A stretch of DNA of 64,000 nt from Synaphobranchus kaupii (lineage: Eukaryota; Chordata; Actinopteri; Anguilliformes; Synaphobranchidae). Below the pieces are notes generated by a model that did no database searches, was not told the DNA's origin, and saw nothing but the letters and a program-made list of their open reading frames with translations. The DNA lies in NCBI GenBank assembly GCA_029718625.1, contig CM056396.1, positions 25,317,666-25,381,665 of the forward strand. Direction: 5' to 3'. Below are positions 1-11,300 of this stretch, piece by piece; position 1 is the stretch's first letter, and the number at the start of each line of letters is the position of its first letter. Made by a program: the position numbers and the translations under genes.

Positions 1-362
1 CCTTTGGGCCAGGGTCAAGCAATGAATCTGACTCTGTGGCTCCTCCCCCTCAGTTGAGTGGCAGTATAATGAGCTTGTCTGTGTGGCTCCTCCCCCTCAG
101 TTGAGCGACAGTATGATGAGCCTGTCACTGTGCCTTCCTCAGCTGAGTGGCAGTATAATGAGCTTGTCTGTGTGGCTCCTCCCCCTCAGTTGAGTGACGG
201 TATGATGAGCCTGTCTCTGTGCCTTTCTCAGCTGAGTGGCAGTATAATGAGCTTGTCTGTGTGGCTCCTCCCCCTCAGTTGAGTGACAGTATGATGAGCC
301 TGTCTCTGTGTCTTCCTCAGTTGAGTGACAGTATGATGAGCCTGTCTCTGTGTCTTCCTCAG
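1..362 (+). repeat. Minisatellite carrying repeated splice acceptors (sytl1 intron end)
   Basis: Tandem units alternate between 47 and 42 bp and each ends in a pyrimidine tract plus CAG followed by TTGAG or CTGAG. Acceptor-like AGs end at 53, 100, 142, 189, 231, 278, 320 and 362, so spacing is 47, 42, 47, 42, 47, 42, 42: an 89-bp two-part higher unit. The last AG (362) is the acceptor that best fits the sytl1 reading frame. The array is therefore built from the intron end plus the first bases of the exon. The array start lies at or before the window edge. Confidence 0.9.
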
Positions 363-626
363 CTGAGTGGCAGTATGATGAGTCTGTTCAGCTCAGGGGA
401 GTTTGGGATGGTGGATGTGCGGGGTAGCCTGCAGTTTTCTCTGCACTACGACACCAAGAAGGAGGAGCTGCTGGTGCGGGTGTGTCGCTGTCAGGACCTG
501 GCCCACGCCCGAAAGAATCGCTCTGACCCGTGAGTGTACACCCCCCCGCCACCCCCCATTCACCTCAAGACTGCCTCTTCACTTGATCTTCTGTCTGTCG
601 GTCTGTCTTGTTTTCCGTGCCTGTGT

Positions 627-670
<44 letters not shown>

Positions 671-3600
671 TTCCGTTCTCAGGAAGGACTTCAGAATGCA
701 ATGAAAACAGATTGTTTTTCAGTGATTTTCATTGAGGGTTTTATGAGAACGCAGCATCTCTTGTGTGCTTACGCAGGTATGTGAAGATCTACCTTCTACC
801 CGACAAGTCATCCCACAGCAAAAAGAAGACCGGTGTGAAAAAGAAGAGCGTGAACCCTGTGTTTGACGAGACCCTGAAAGTGAGCCCGCAGTCATGTCTG
901 TCTGTCTGTCTGTCTGTTTCCCTGTTCCTTCATATTGGAAGGCTCCCTTTCCCCTGCCTGTCAGTCAGTCTGTCTATCTGCCTCCAGAGTCAGTCTGTGT
1001 ATGCAGTCTTCTGCCTCCTGTCTGCTACATGATTGGCTCTTTTTCTGTGAGTCATCGTCACTGCAGACCTGTGTCTGTCTGATTTTTCTTTCTGTCCATC
1101 AGGTTTCTCACTCAGTTTACCCGTCTGTCTGTCTGTCCGTCTTCTCTCAGTATAAGATGAGGATGACGGAGCTGAGGGGACGGACCCTAAACATGTCGGT
1201 GTGGCACAACGACCCCGTGCGCAGGAATGTGTTCCTCGGGGAAGTGGAGGTGGGCCTGGCAGACTGGGACTGGGGCCAGACCGAGCCGTGCTGGCGCCCC
1301 CTGCTGCCTCGGGTGAGTCCCGGCGCCCTCCTCCCAACCTCCATTCTACCTCCTTCTCCTCACGCTGCTCTGCCGTCTGTTTACTCTTACTCTCTTTTCT
1401 CATCTGTAGCCACAGATATTTCATCTATTTTCCCTGCTATTGTAACCACTTGTCAACAGCTGCACCAGTAGGACATGTCTGTACAGAAGAGGAAGTATCA
1501 CAATCAGCGACAGCAGAGAATTTAGACAATGGCAACACATACATAATGCAATCACAGTACAGTATAAAAGGTATAATTATACATCATTTAAGCTGATCAT
1601 AGTATCCTGTCAGAATTTAACCTAGCTGCACGTGTGGTTCAGATTGTGTTTTCATCTTATTGCATGTTATTCTGCTGTGGCAGCAAAGAAGCCTCTGGCA
1701 CTCAAGTCGGTGTCTTCATTGGCTGATTGATGAGCCTCCATTTTAACCTTGACTTTCACAATTCATCCTAAAAACAAAGGTGATGACTCTTACAACTGGC
1801 AGACTCCCTGGTCTAACTCGTTCCAAGGAGTAGGCCTACCTTTCTGCCACCTTGAACTCGATGTTAATTAAGTTGGTTGCAGTCTAATTCACCTGAAGGC
1901 AGTTTTCAGGGCAGACAGGCTGCATAATTGGTGAAGCTTGCAGTTTAGCCACTATTTCATAATGGGTGCCTGCTTATGAACCTGTTCAGTCTTGAACCTG
2001 CACAATGCATAGTGCTGCACTGTGCTTGATCGTAATTCTATCAAGTAAAATATGGAAAGTTTGCATACATTTCTGATCCTTCACATAATTGCTTTTTTTG
2101 CTGGGGAAGTCACTTATTAACAGTTGTGACGTCACTTTTGCCATATTCTTTTTCCAACTGTGAGTTTTGGACATCAGTGTAGAGATTATTATACATTTAA
2201 TTTTTCTGTGAAATTATAGCTCAAGCTACTGCCTGTTTTGGAGTTTCCTATTTAAAGAGAATTACAGCACGGTATTTTTGTCTCAGAAAAAGAAGTGTGT
2301 GTGAAGAAATTCCCCACACATTCACAGCCCCAGTAAGACCGAACGTTGTGTTGACTGGGACTCTTCATCGGTTTTAGCTTTCAAAATGAACTTGATGATG
2401 ACAACATGGCCTAAAATGTGATAGTGGTGAGTGAGCTGAATTGTGAGAGGGATGGAGAATGAAAGTATTGTGTGGGAATGTATTGTTATGATATATTATA
2501 TCCTTTTGTCCATATCCTTCTCTTTTTCCCTCCCCTGTTTGTTTTCTCTCATCTTTCAATGCCATCTCCCTCCACACTATCTCTCTCTCTGTACTACTCT
2601 CTCTATTTTTTATTTTCCCTTTCTCCCTCTCCTCCCCTGTCCCTTCTTTCTTCCTCCTTTCTCTCTGTCAGGTTCAGATGTCTCAGGACACCATTAGTAG
2701 CCGAGGAACCCTCCTGCTGTCGTTCAAGTTCATTCCGGCTGGATTTGAAGGTGAGGCCACTGAACACACATGTTGAACACTCAAACTGGGGCCTGTATCG
2801 CGAAGCAGGATAACTGAGTTAGCTGGATAACTACACTCAGTAAAACCCAGAATCTTCCCAAATATGGAACATGGACTGAAGTAAAAAAAGCTGTTTTGGG
2901 TTTTACTCAGTGCAGTTATCCAGCTAAATCTGTAATCCTGCCTAGTGGTACAGGCCCCTGAATGCACACTGTATCCCTAAACCCACATACACACACACGC
3001 GCACACACACATACAGTGAACATGCTAAGTTTGAGTGAGAGTGCTTCTCTGACACTGCTCTTTGCTGCCACCCTCAGGCAGCGGCCTGCCACTGACCGGG
3101 GAACTTCACATATGGCTGAGGGAGGCGCAAGGACTCATCCCCACCAAAGGAGGCACTGTGGACTCCTTCATCAAGAGGTAGACGAGCCCTTCTTCCTCTC
3201 TGGGTTGGTATTGCTCACCCCAGAGAGATGCGTGTTATTTACTTCGACAACCATTCTTCATGCTGTCAGGTTATTTAATTCTAATATTGTAAGTTATTAC
3301 AGTAACATTTCACTCTGTACACGTATATTCCATTGTATTGTTGCTTTCTTTCTCTCGAACCCCTTCATCCCCACTCCCCCCGCCACCTCCCGCCCGCCCC
3401 AGCTATGTGCTGCCGGATGAAAGCCGGTCGAGTCGCCAGAAGACGCGGGTGGTAAAGAACACCGTGAGTCCCACCTACAACCACACCATGGTGTACGATG
3501 GCTTCCAGACCGTGGATCTGAATGAGACCTGCGCCGAGATCACCGTGTGGGAGAAAGACACATTCTCCTCGCAGCTGCTAGGGGGAATGAGGCTGAGCGC

Positions 3601-3924
3601 TGGCACAGGTACCCCTCCTTCCCCCCCAAATCCCCTCTTTCACTTGCACTCCAGGACACAGCATACACCCAGAGTCCCAGACATGTATACACACCTAGAG
3701 GTTACACACACATATAGTATGTGTGCATGTGTCGTATACACAGAGATACAGAGATACCCTCCTCTCGCCCCCCTCCTCCAGGACAGAGCTATGGCCAGCC
3801 TGTGGTGTGGATGGACTCCACGGAGGAGGAGGCCACTGTCTGGGCCAGTGTGATCCAGAATCCCAACACCTGGGTGGATGCTAACCTCCCCCTCCGAACC
3901 AACCTGGCAACCCGAAAAGAGTGA
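363..3924 (+). CDS. sytl1: Synaptotagmin-like protein 1, C-terminal part (tandem C2 domains), 5' exons outside window
   Basis: Seven coding exons join in frame: 363-529, 777-879, 1151-1312, 2672-2750, 3078-3177, 3403-3608 and 3782-3924 (TGA), giving 319 residues. All introns are GT-AG. C2A spans roughly residues 15-130 ([50 protein letters not shown]). C2B spans roughly 170-290 ([36 protein letters not shown]). The end, WMDST followed by [17 protein letters not shown], is the Slp-family tail and is closest in my memory to SYTL1. Slp proteins bind Rab27 through an N-terminal SHD domain (not in this window) and tether secretory vesicles to membrane phospholipid through the C2 domains. The gene lies directly upstream of, and parallel to, the protease gene. 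The sytl1 versus other Slp paralog assignment is from recalled similarity. If acceptors at 278 or 320 were used, 28 or 14 in-frame residues would be added. Confidence 0.85.
635..668. repeat. (CA)n microsatellite
   Basis: Pure CA dinucleotide run inside a sytl1 intron. Confidence 0.95.
894..1140. repeat. TCTG/GTCT-rich tetranucleotide tracts
   Basis: Several short runs of (TCTG)n fill the intron between the exons ending at 879 and starting at 1151. The run begins just after the donor at 880. Confidence 0.8.
1313..2671 (+). other. sytl1 intron with no recognised element
   Basis: The intron is 1.36 kb and AT-rich in its middle, with a pyrimidine-rich stretch (2515-2670) running into the acceptor at 2671. 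I see no gene, RNA or recognisable transposon in it. Confidence 0.6.
2788..2958. mobile_element. Palindromic miniature element (GGGGCCTGTA family)
   Basis: The ends GGGGCCTGTA and TACAGGCCCC are inverted, and the interior is palindromic (TTAGCTGGATAACT against AGTTATCCAGCTAA; AGTAAAACCCAGA against GGTTTTACT). Two related copies lie at 13.49-13.91 kb. It is a non-coding MITE inside a sytl1 intron. Confidence 0.8.
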
Positions 3925-4700
3925 CCTCCCACCCTGACTCCAACGGGATGGGAATTAGGGCGGGCGGGGCGGGCGGGCAGGCGGGTGGGGTGTAGTGACA
4001 GGAGTGAGTAAGAGAGACTGATCATAGCAAATGTTCTGAGAAATCACTTTTTTTTTTTTTGTATTGAGAGTACGAAAAAAAACAAAAAAAACCTCTCTAA
4101 TAATCAAACGTGTCCCGTCTTTGTACGTGCAGTACTGTCCTGTGGTCTAAATGTGTGTGAATTCATTCTTTCCCTGGGTGGTGTGGCGTGGCTGCTGTTT
4201 GGAAAGTAGGGATGAGGTGGGCGGAGAGTCGTTTTGGCGAGAGAAGGTGGGCGGAAAAAAAACAAAACACTAGTCCTCACAACGACACCTCAGGCTTCCG
4301 TCCCACCCCGTGGTAATCCCGCCTCCTGTGATTCTAGCTCAAAATTTAGTGATTTATTATAAAAGCACTGGATTAACCCTGCTAATAGTAGCATTGCCAT
4401 GCAGATAGTGTAGAGCTATAGAAGTGCATTTGAAACGTTCAGGGAGTGAATGAATGGGGAGAGTGAGAAGTCTGGCATGCACAAACCGCATTTCATCCGA
4501 GTTGTACATTTCATTAGATATCTTTGTTGGAAAATCAAATGTGTCCAAGTTGTTTGTCTGTGTAAATGCATCAGTGTGTTTCCCCGCTCTGGAATTAAAG
4601 TACCTTGTGAACATGATTTCTCTCATCATTGTGTATGCCCAGATACTGTCATTATCGTTATTGGTTGATTTTATTGTAATAAAGTAGACTTATGAAGTGG
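3925..4700 (+). other. sytl1: sytl1 3' UTR with poly(A) signal
   Basis: Sequence after the stop codon has no coding potential. An AATAAA hexamer at 4678-4683 is the likely polyadenylation signal, which gives a 3' UTR of about 0.75 kb. G-rich tracts at 3955-3995 and A/T homopolymers at 4045-4095 are the only local peculiarities. Confidence 0.7.
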
Positions 4701-5305
4701 ATAAAGCAGGTGTCTCCATAATAAACTATCGGGAGTTCTTGTTTCTGGGTATGTACCACTATGCGCTCTATGTGCTGACCGCAGAGCTGTGTAATACTGA
4801 CTATATTTTCACACTAGGAGGCGCACTTTGCCCACATTCTGGGCGCAGCATGGCGCTTTGCTCATTAGTAGAGATGTACAAATGTATACAACCTCAGAGA
4901 ACCACACACAACCACTTACATTGGTAAATAAAATTACGTTTGAAAATAGTACGTGATCTCAAATAATTATACCGGGCTGTTTTTAATTTGAAAACTTACT
5001 CAACATATCAGCTGGTGTCAGCACAAGTGTCATGTGAGGACCATAACCACGGTAGTCATATGACCTACGACGGAGCCACACCTTCTTGTGTTTTCATTGG
5101 ACGACGTCTCCTGACAAGGCATATAATTGGTGAACATGTACCCTCAATCATACGGTGAAATGCTAAAGTGTGTTTTGCCGAGTTTGTAAATAGTAACGTT
5201 ACTCACCTCCATGCACCTTATCGGAGTTAATCTGTCCTTTATGTCTAAATTTTAAGTAACTTGATGCTATATGTGTACATGTGTGACGATTCCGCCTCGC
5301 TCAGG
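4701..5305 (+). other. Intergenic space and presumed protease promoter
   Basis: About 0.6 kb separates the sytl1 poly(A) signal from the protease start codon. I see no clear TATA box or CpG-rich block, and no transposon was recognised. The promoter of the protease must lie here if the first coding exon is also the first exon. Confidence 0.4.
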
Positions 5306-8300
5306 ATGTGGATCTCAAACATTTTAGCAGTGCTCTTTGTCTGTGGCGCAGGTGAGTCCGTCTGCGAGACGTTATCTACGTAGCTAGCAAGCTAATGGAT
5401 TTCAGTTATTGCAAGTTCTTTTGGTAGGTAACGTTGGTCATCTCAGTAACATTTTTGTGAAAGGCCAGTTTTATTACAAAGGTTTGAAGGATAACATTTG
5501 GCTATAGGTGAGGCTAACTCCCAACGTGACAAAAAAATCTGGCTAGCTAATGACAGTCTTGATGTGAATAAATTGCGTGGATGTGAGTTCTTGTAGTTTG
5601 CTAACTTGCGGCAACACGACTTGTTTGGCTGGGCTCCTGTTTTATGGTGAAAATTGAGCGGCACACTAACCTTCAGGAGAAATCAAGCATAACACAACTG
5701 GGCTGAGGAAAATGCTTTTTCATTGCCTTCCCTATTTCACTTCACAGCTTGCTGTCTGGCCGTCACATGAGCCCTTTTTGGTTTGCACTTTTTCTAATAT
5801 GTCAGCACTTAAATTGAGTCGCGTGTTTGACGTCGAAAGATTTTAAAAGGCTTGCATTTTTTTCTGCAGTGTCGGAAGGCACACCCTTGACCACTCCACC
5901 GGACTTTGGGAAGGCCTACCACGTTAAAGGTGTGTGTCCAGCCACCAATACCCCTCTGCACAGGGGCACAACACATACCCCTGCTCTCCTTTGCTACCAG
6001 TAGTAGCAACCTACACTTGGTCTGGATGCTGTGTGAATTACCTAGTGGAATTGCCAACCGTCGGTACAGTTTGATGCAGTACTTATACCATAGAAGTCTG
6101 GTTGCATTAGTGTTTCATTACGGAATTCCCTGGACTACATTTAGCACACTACATGCTCAGCTAGGCTACTGCTTAATTACGGTAAGGCACAGATCTCTTT
6201 ATGCTACTTCTCTAGTCAGCAGGGAAGTCTTGTGACTGACAGACTGATTGACCACAGTCCTTCCCCATGCCCACCGCTTCTCTACACAAGCAACATTTCA
6301 AGAAGGGAACAGCTGTAATATCACACATATTGCAGGTGCAGTTGTAGGGTGTGGGATTATTGTTGAGGTGCAGTATTTTAAGTTCACTGGGGCTGTGTCT
6401 GAATCAGAGCCCTACACCCTTTTGAGTACGCATATTTGAGTCCACTTCGTCAAAAAGCTTTTGTGGGTGACTTTTTCTCACAAATGGGGGCACTTAAAAT
6501 ATCAGGATGAACCCCTTATTTCCGGGGTTTTGTTGGGAATTCAGGAGCACACTCATCTGCAGAACTGTACACTCACCCAACAATTTCAGTAACTCGGAAG
6601 TAAAAACGTAAAAGACATAGAGCGTATATGCATATCTATGGTAAAAGAGTGGGTCATATTACGAAATACTTTTTTATTTTTGTTAATTCTGTCTTCATTC
6701 ATAGTCTACACTTTGTAACAATTGCCATATGTTAACTGATTGATATTCTCAATAAAAAAATTAAAAAAATTAAAGATATTACGAACTGCTTCCTCACTAG
6801 TATGGAAAGAGTTTTGCAGGATTTCTTTCGCACACTGCTTGCAATGTGAGGGGACAGGGCACATAGTAGACAGGGGACAGTGGACAGGGAACAGGGCTCT
6901 GATTTGGACACAGCCATGGACTCTGGTTGGCTGCAGAGTTCAGGTGTACTTAAGTGTGAATTGCTGTCACATGGTTAGTTTGGGCTTCATGCAGGTGTAA
7001 CAGGTGTGCGTGTCTCACTCAGGTGTGATCTCGCTGCCCTACGCTGAGATCAAGGAGCCGTTCGAGGCCTGGTATGACCTGAAGGGGGCGACGAGCCGCA
7101 TCGACTACTACCATGGTGAGGTCTGCCTCCAGCAGTGCACTGTCCGGCTCCCGACACAAATTAAAGAGGGGAGTCCCTTTTGCACAGATTAAAACCATTG
7201 TTTTCCCAGGCCAGGTTTCGACCTTCCAGAAGGCTGCGGAGAAACCCTGGGGCTCCAGCTATAAGATCTCACCAGAGACTACGGAGGACGAGTTTAACGT
7301 CATGAAGTGCTTCCAGGTCAATGGAACAGAGGCGGACCCAGTCCACCCCCAGGTGGCACTGCCTGCCCTTGAGGGGTTCAAGGTACTGTGGTGATTTATA
7401 TATATATATTTTTTTTGGGGTTTGAATTTGAGTTTCTGCTGTCTGACTGCTCTTGACTGAAGGCTGTTGTTGACCTGCTGAACTGTGCATAATCCTTGGG
7501 GCCTTCTGAATGGCTGGAGGGAAAGGATGGTCAGCTGGAAAGTGATGGCTTTGTATAGAGGTGGCCTAAGTCTAAATGACATTCAATCATTAATGGGGGC
7601 TGGGGGCTATGTACAAAAGGTTCTATAATTTCTAAACTGTTCATCCGATATGGATGAAAATACCCTCAAATTAAAGCTGACAGTCTGCACTTCAGCCCCA
7701 TTGTCATTGTATCCTTTCAAATTCAGTGCTAGAGTACGGAAACAAAATAACAAAAAATGTGTCACTGTCCAATGAATTATGGTGCTCACTGTATATTCCT
7801 TGTAAAGGGAACGCTCCCTTACCCTCACTTTTTTTCACATGGCTGTAGTGGCGGTTGAATGTGAAACTTTGCTGTTGAATCCCCAGTTTTTGCGGATGGA
7901 GTACTTTGGTGGCATGCTGTGTGAGGTGTGGCAGAACGTGACGATGGTGGGGCACAAGAAGAACACCTACACCCTATGGGTGTCGCGACCGGAGGGCGAG
8001 AATGAGCCCGCCACGCCCTGGCACTACGAGATGATGGGCTACAACACCCTGCTGGGCTCGCACTACGACAAGTACCTGGTGGACTACAGAGAATTCAGCT
8101 CCCACGTGGACCCCAAGGCCTTCTCCCTGCCTGACGGTGAGAGGGATGGGTATGCTGCTAGCATTAGCATCAGCGCTAGCGCTAGTGTGCCTTCTCCCTG
8201 CCTTAGGGTGAGGGGGGACCAAGTGTGACGCTAGCATTAGCATCAGCGCTAGCGCTAATGTGCCTTCTCCCTGCCTTAGGGTGAGGGGGACCAAGAGTGA

Positions 8301-11300
8301 CGCTGGCATTAGCGTCAGCGCTAGCGCTAATGTGCCTTCTCACTGCCCTTTCCTTCTGTTGCTTAGGTTTGACCTGTGGGTCATTTCCTGGGCCGGGAGT
8401 GGAGCATCAGATCCTGGCCAATCCCATGCAAGACCTGGTCCACACCTCTTCCAAGGGCCACGCCCGTCGGCTCTTTGGACACTTCAAAGAAAAGTTCCAG
8501 CGTCGCTACAGTGACGAGAAGGAGCACGAGGAGCGAGAGCATTCCTTTGTTCACAACTTGCGGTGAGTGTGGAGGTGGGGATCGGTTGGGCCTTGCGGTG
8601 AGTGTGGAGGTGGGGATCGGATGGGCCTTGCGGTGAGTGTGGAGGTGGGGATCGGATGGGCCTTGCGGTGAGTGTGGAGGTGGGGATCGGATGGGCCTTG
8701 CGGTGAGTGTGGAGGTAGGGATCGGTTGGGCCTTGCGGTGAGTGTGGAGGTGGGGGATCTGATGGGCCTTGCGGTGAGTGTGGAGGTGGGGGATCTGATG
8801 GGCCTTGCGGTGAGTGTGGAGGTGTGGATCGGATGGGCCTTGCGGTGAGTGTGGAGGTGGGGATCGGATGGGCCTTGCGGTGAGTGTGGAGGTGGGGGAT
8901 CTGATGGGCCTTGCGGTGAGTGTGGAGGTGTGGATCGGATGGGCCTTGCGGTGAGTGTGGAGGTGGGGATCGGATGGGCCTTGCGGTGAGTGTGGAGGTG
9001 GGGATCGGATGGGCCTTGCGGTGAGTGTGGAGGTGGGGATCGGATGGGCCTTGCGGTGAGTGTGGAGGTGGGGATCTGATGGGCCTTGCGGGGAGTGTGG
9101 AGGTGGGGGATCTGATGGGCCTTGCGGTGAGTGTGGAGGTGTGGATCGGATGGGCCTTGCGGTGAGTGTGGAGGTGGGGATCGGATGGCCGGTGTTGAGC
9201 AAGTGTGGGGAGTGATGGTGGTGTTCAGAGGGGTGGGGGTAAATTATTATTATTTTTTTTAACATAAAAAAATGCCTCCGTCACTGAAGATGACTTTGTT
9301 TAATCACTTAACCTCATCGTAATGTTCCTCTCGCCTGTAGTTTCGTTCATTCCATGAACCGGGCTGGCCTCTCGTATCGTCTGTCTCTGAATCACTTGTC
9401 CGATCGCTCCCACGAGGAAATGGCTTTGCTCAGAGGCAGCAGGCGTGGAAAGACCCCCAACAAGGGGAACCCTTTTCCCCACGACCTCTACGCCTCAGTG
9501 CAGGTCCCGGACTCCCTGGACTGGAGGCTCTATGGTAACCGTATATTGGGTTGATTTCTGTGGCAGCATAACTGTGGGCTCACACTTATGGCAACAGTGT
9601 TAAAGGGATAGTTCAGAATTTTGGACATAATGTCTCAATTACGACTTACCTATGATGTAGTTGATTGATGGAAACCATTTTCAGCTAATTCCATGCTGTC
9701 CCTTTTGGACATACACACGTTGCTAATGCTAGCGCAACTCGAAGGTAACCGGTAACATCCACTACCAAACGCACTTAAACACTCCACTGCACCCAAAGCA
9801 AATAAATAATAGATAGACGACAGTCTATCGGGGTTATTTTGAGTATTTATACCATCATTTCTGAAGTCAAACTATCGTTGAATCCTTTACTTTGTGCTGA
9901 CCTATATTCTCTGTGGAAGTACGGCGGCGGAGCGAACGTGGCTATTGCAAGTTGTTGCTCTTTGTTGCTGTAGTCGACCAGTGCTGGCACTACATTCGTA
10001 GGTAACATAAAGTATCGCTCCGCTGCCGTACTTCCACAGAGAATATAGGTCAGCACAAAGTAAAGGATTCAACAATAGTTTGACTTCAAAAATGATGGTA
10101 TAAACACTCAAAATAACCCCGATAGACTGTCGTCGTATTTTATTTGCTTTGGGTGCACTGTGGAGTGTTTAAGTGCGTTTGGTAATGGATGCTACCAGTT
10201 ACCTTAGAGTTGCGCTAGCATTAGCAACGTGTGTATGTCCAAAAGAAGGGACAGCATGGAATTAGCTGAAAATGGTTTCCATCAATCAACTACATCATAG
10301 GTAAGTCGTAATTGAGACATTATGTCCAAAATTCCAAACTATCCCTTTAAGTTAATGTTTTTTATGGCAAGGTGGTTGTGTCATACTGTATTTGTAATGA
10401 GTAACTCACCGAGCAGGGGAAGGCAACTCCGGGAGTGCCGGTGACGTTTCTTGTTTTTTGTTCCATCTGAGCTTGATCACGAGTTTGATGCATGATTAAG
10501 TCTGAGCCTGCATATTCTGGTGAAACGCTGTGTGCCTCCAGCACATGGTCACCTGAATTCATTAAACCTGATTCATTTAATCTAGTCATGTACTTAGGTT
10601 TGGAATGGATGGAGCAAAAACCAGGACCGTCTCTAGCACTTGAAGACCAGGGTTGCCTACCCCTGTTGTAGAGCAGACCTTATCAAATGTTGATAAATAC
10701 TTCCACACATGCTGTGGATGATGGTGTGGTTCTGGAACAGGGTGCACAGTCTGTTCTAAGGTGTGGACTCTGGTCTATGGTGCTAAACTAGGATTTCTAC
10801 AGGAAGTGTTTGGCTATGTAAATGGATAAGTTGGGGTGCAATGAGATTCACTCTGGTCTGGACAAGAGCTCTGTGCTCTATAGCCGTTCAGATAGTTTTA
10901 GGTGGAAATCGCGTTTTCCTAAATCGGGTTGGGAACCCTGGTCCTGGAGAGCCGCAGGATCTGCTAGTTTTAGTTGTTACTCGCCACTTAATTGATCAAT
11001 TAAAGCAGTTGATTACATGGTTAACTCGCCTCAATCCCCTCCTTTCTTCCTTCACAGGAGCAGTTACCCCGGTCAAAGACCAGGCCATCTGTGGCTCCTG
11101 TTGGAGCTTTGCCACCACTGGGGCAGTAGAGGGCGCTCTCTTCATGAAGGTGATACTGCAGGGCTTGTGGCACACACTCATGCATACATATTCTCCCTGG
11201 GTGCATTTCCTAACTGAAAAATGTCATACAGGGACATTATCAGACAGCAGGAAATGATGAGGCATTTTACATGTTTGTGACATTTTCTGCAAAATGAACA

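Noticed and set aside
8381..9265. 294-codon proline/serine-rich open frame on the minus strand
   Set aside because: It is antisense to the 35-bp minisatellite and protease exon 6, so open only because the repeat lacks stops.
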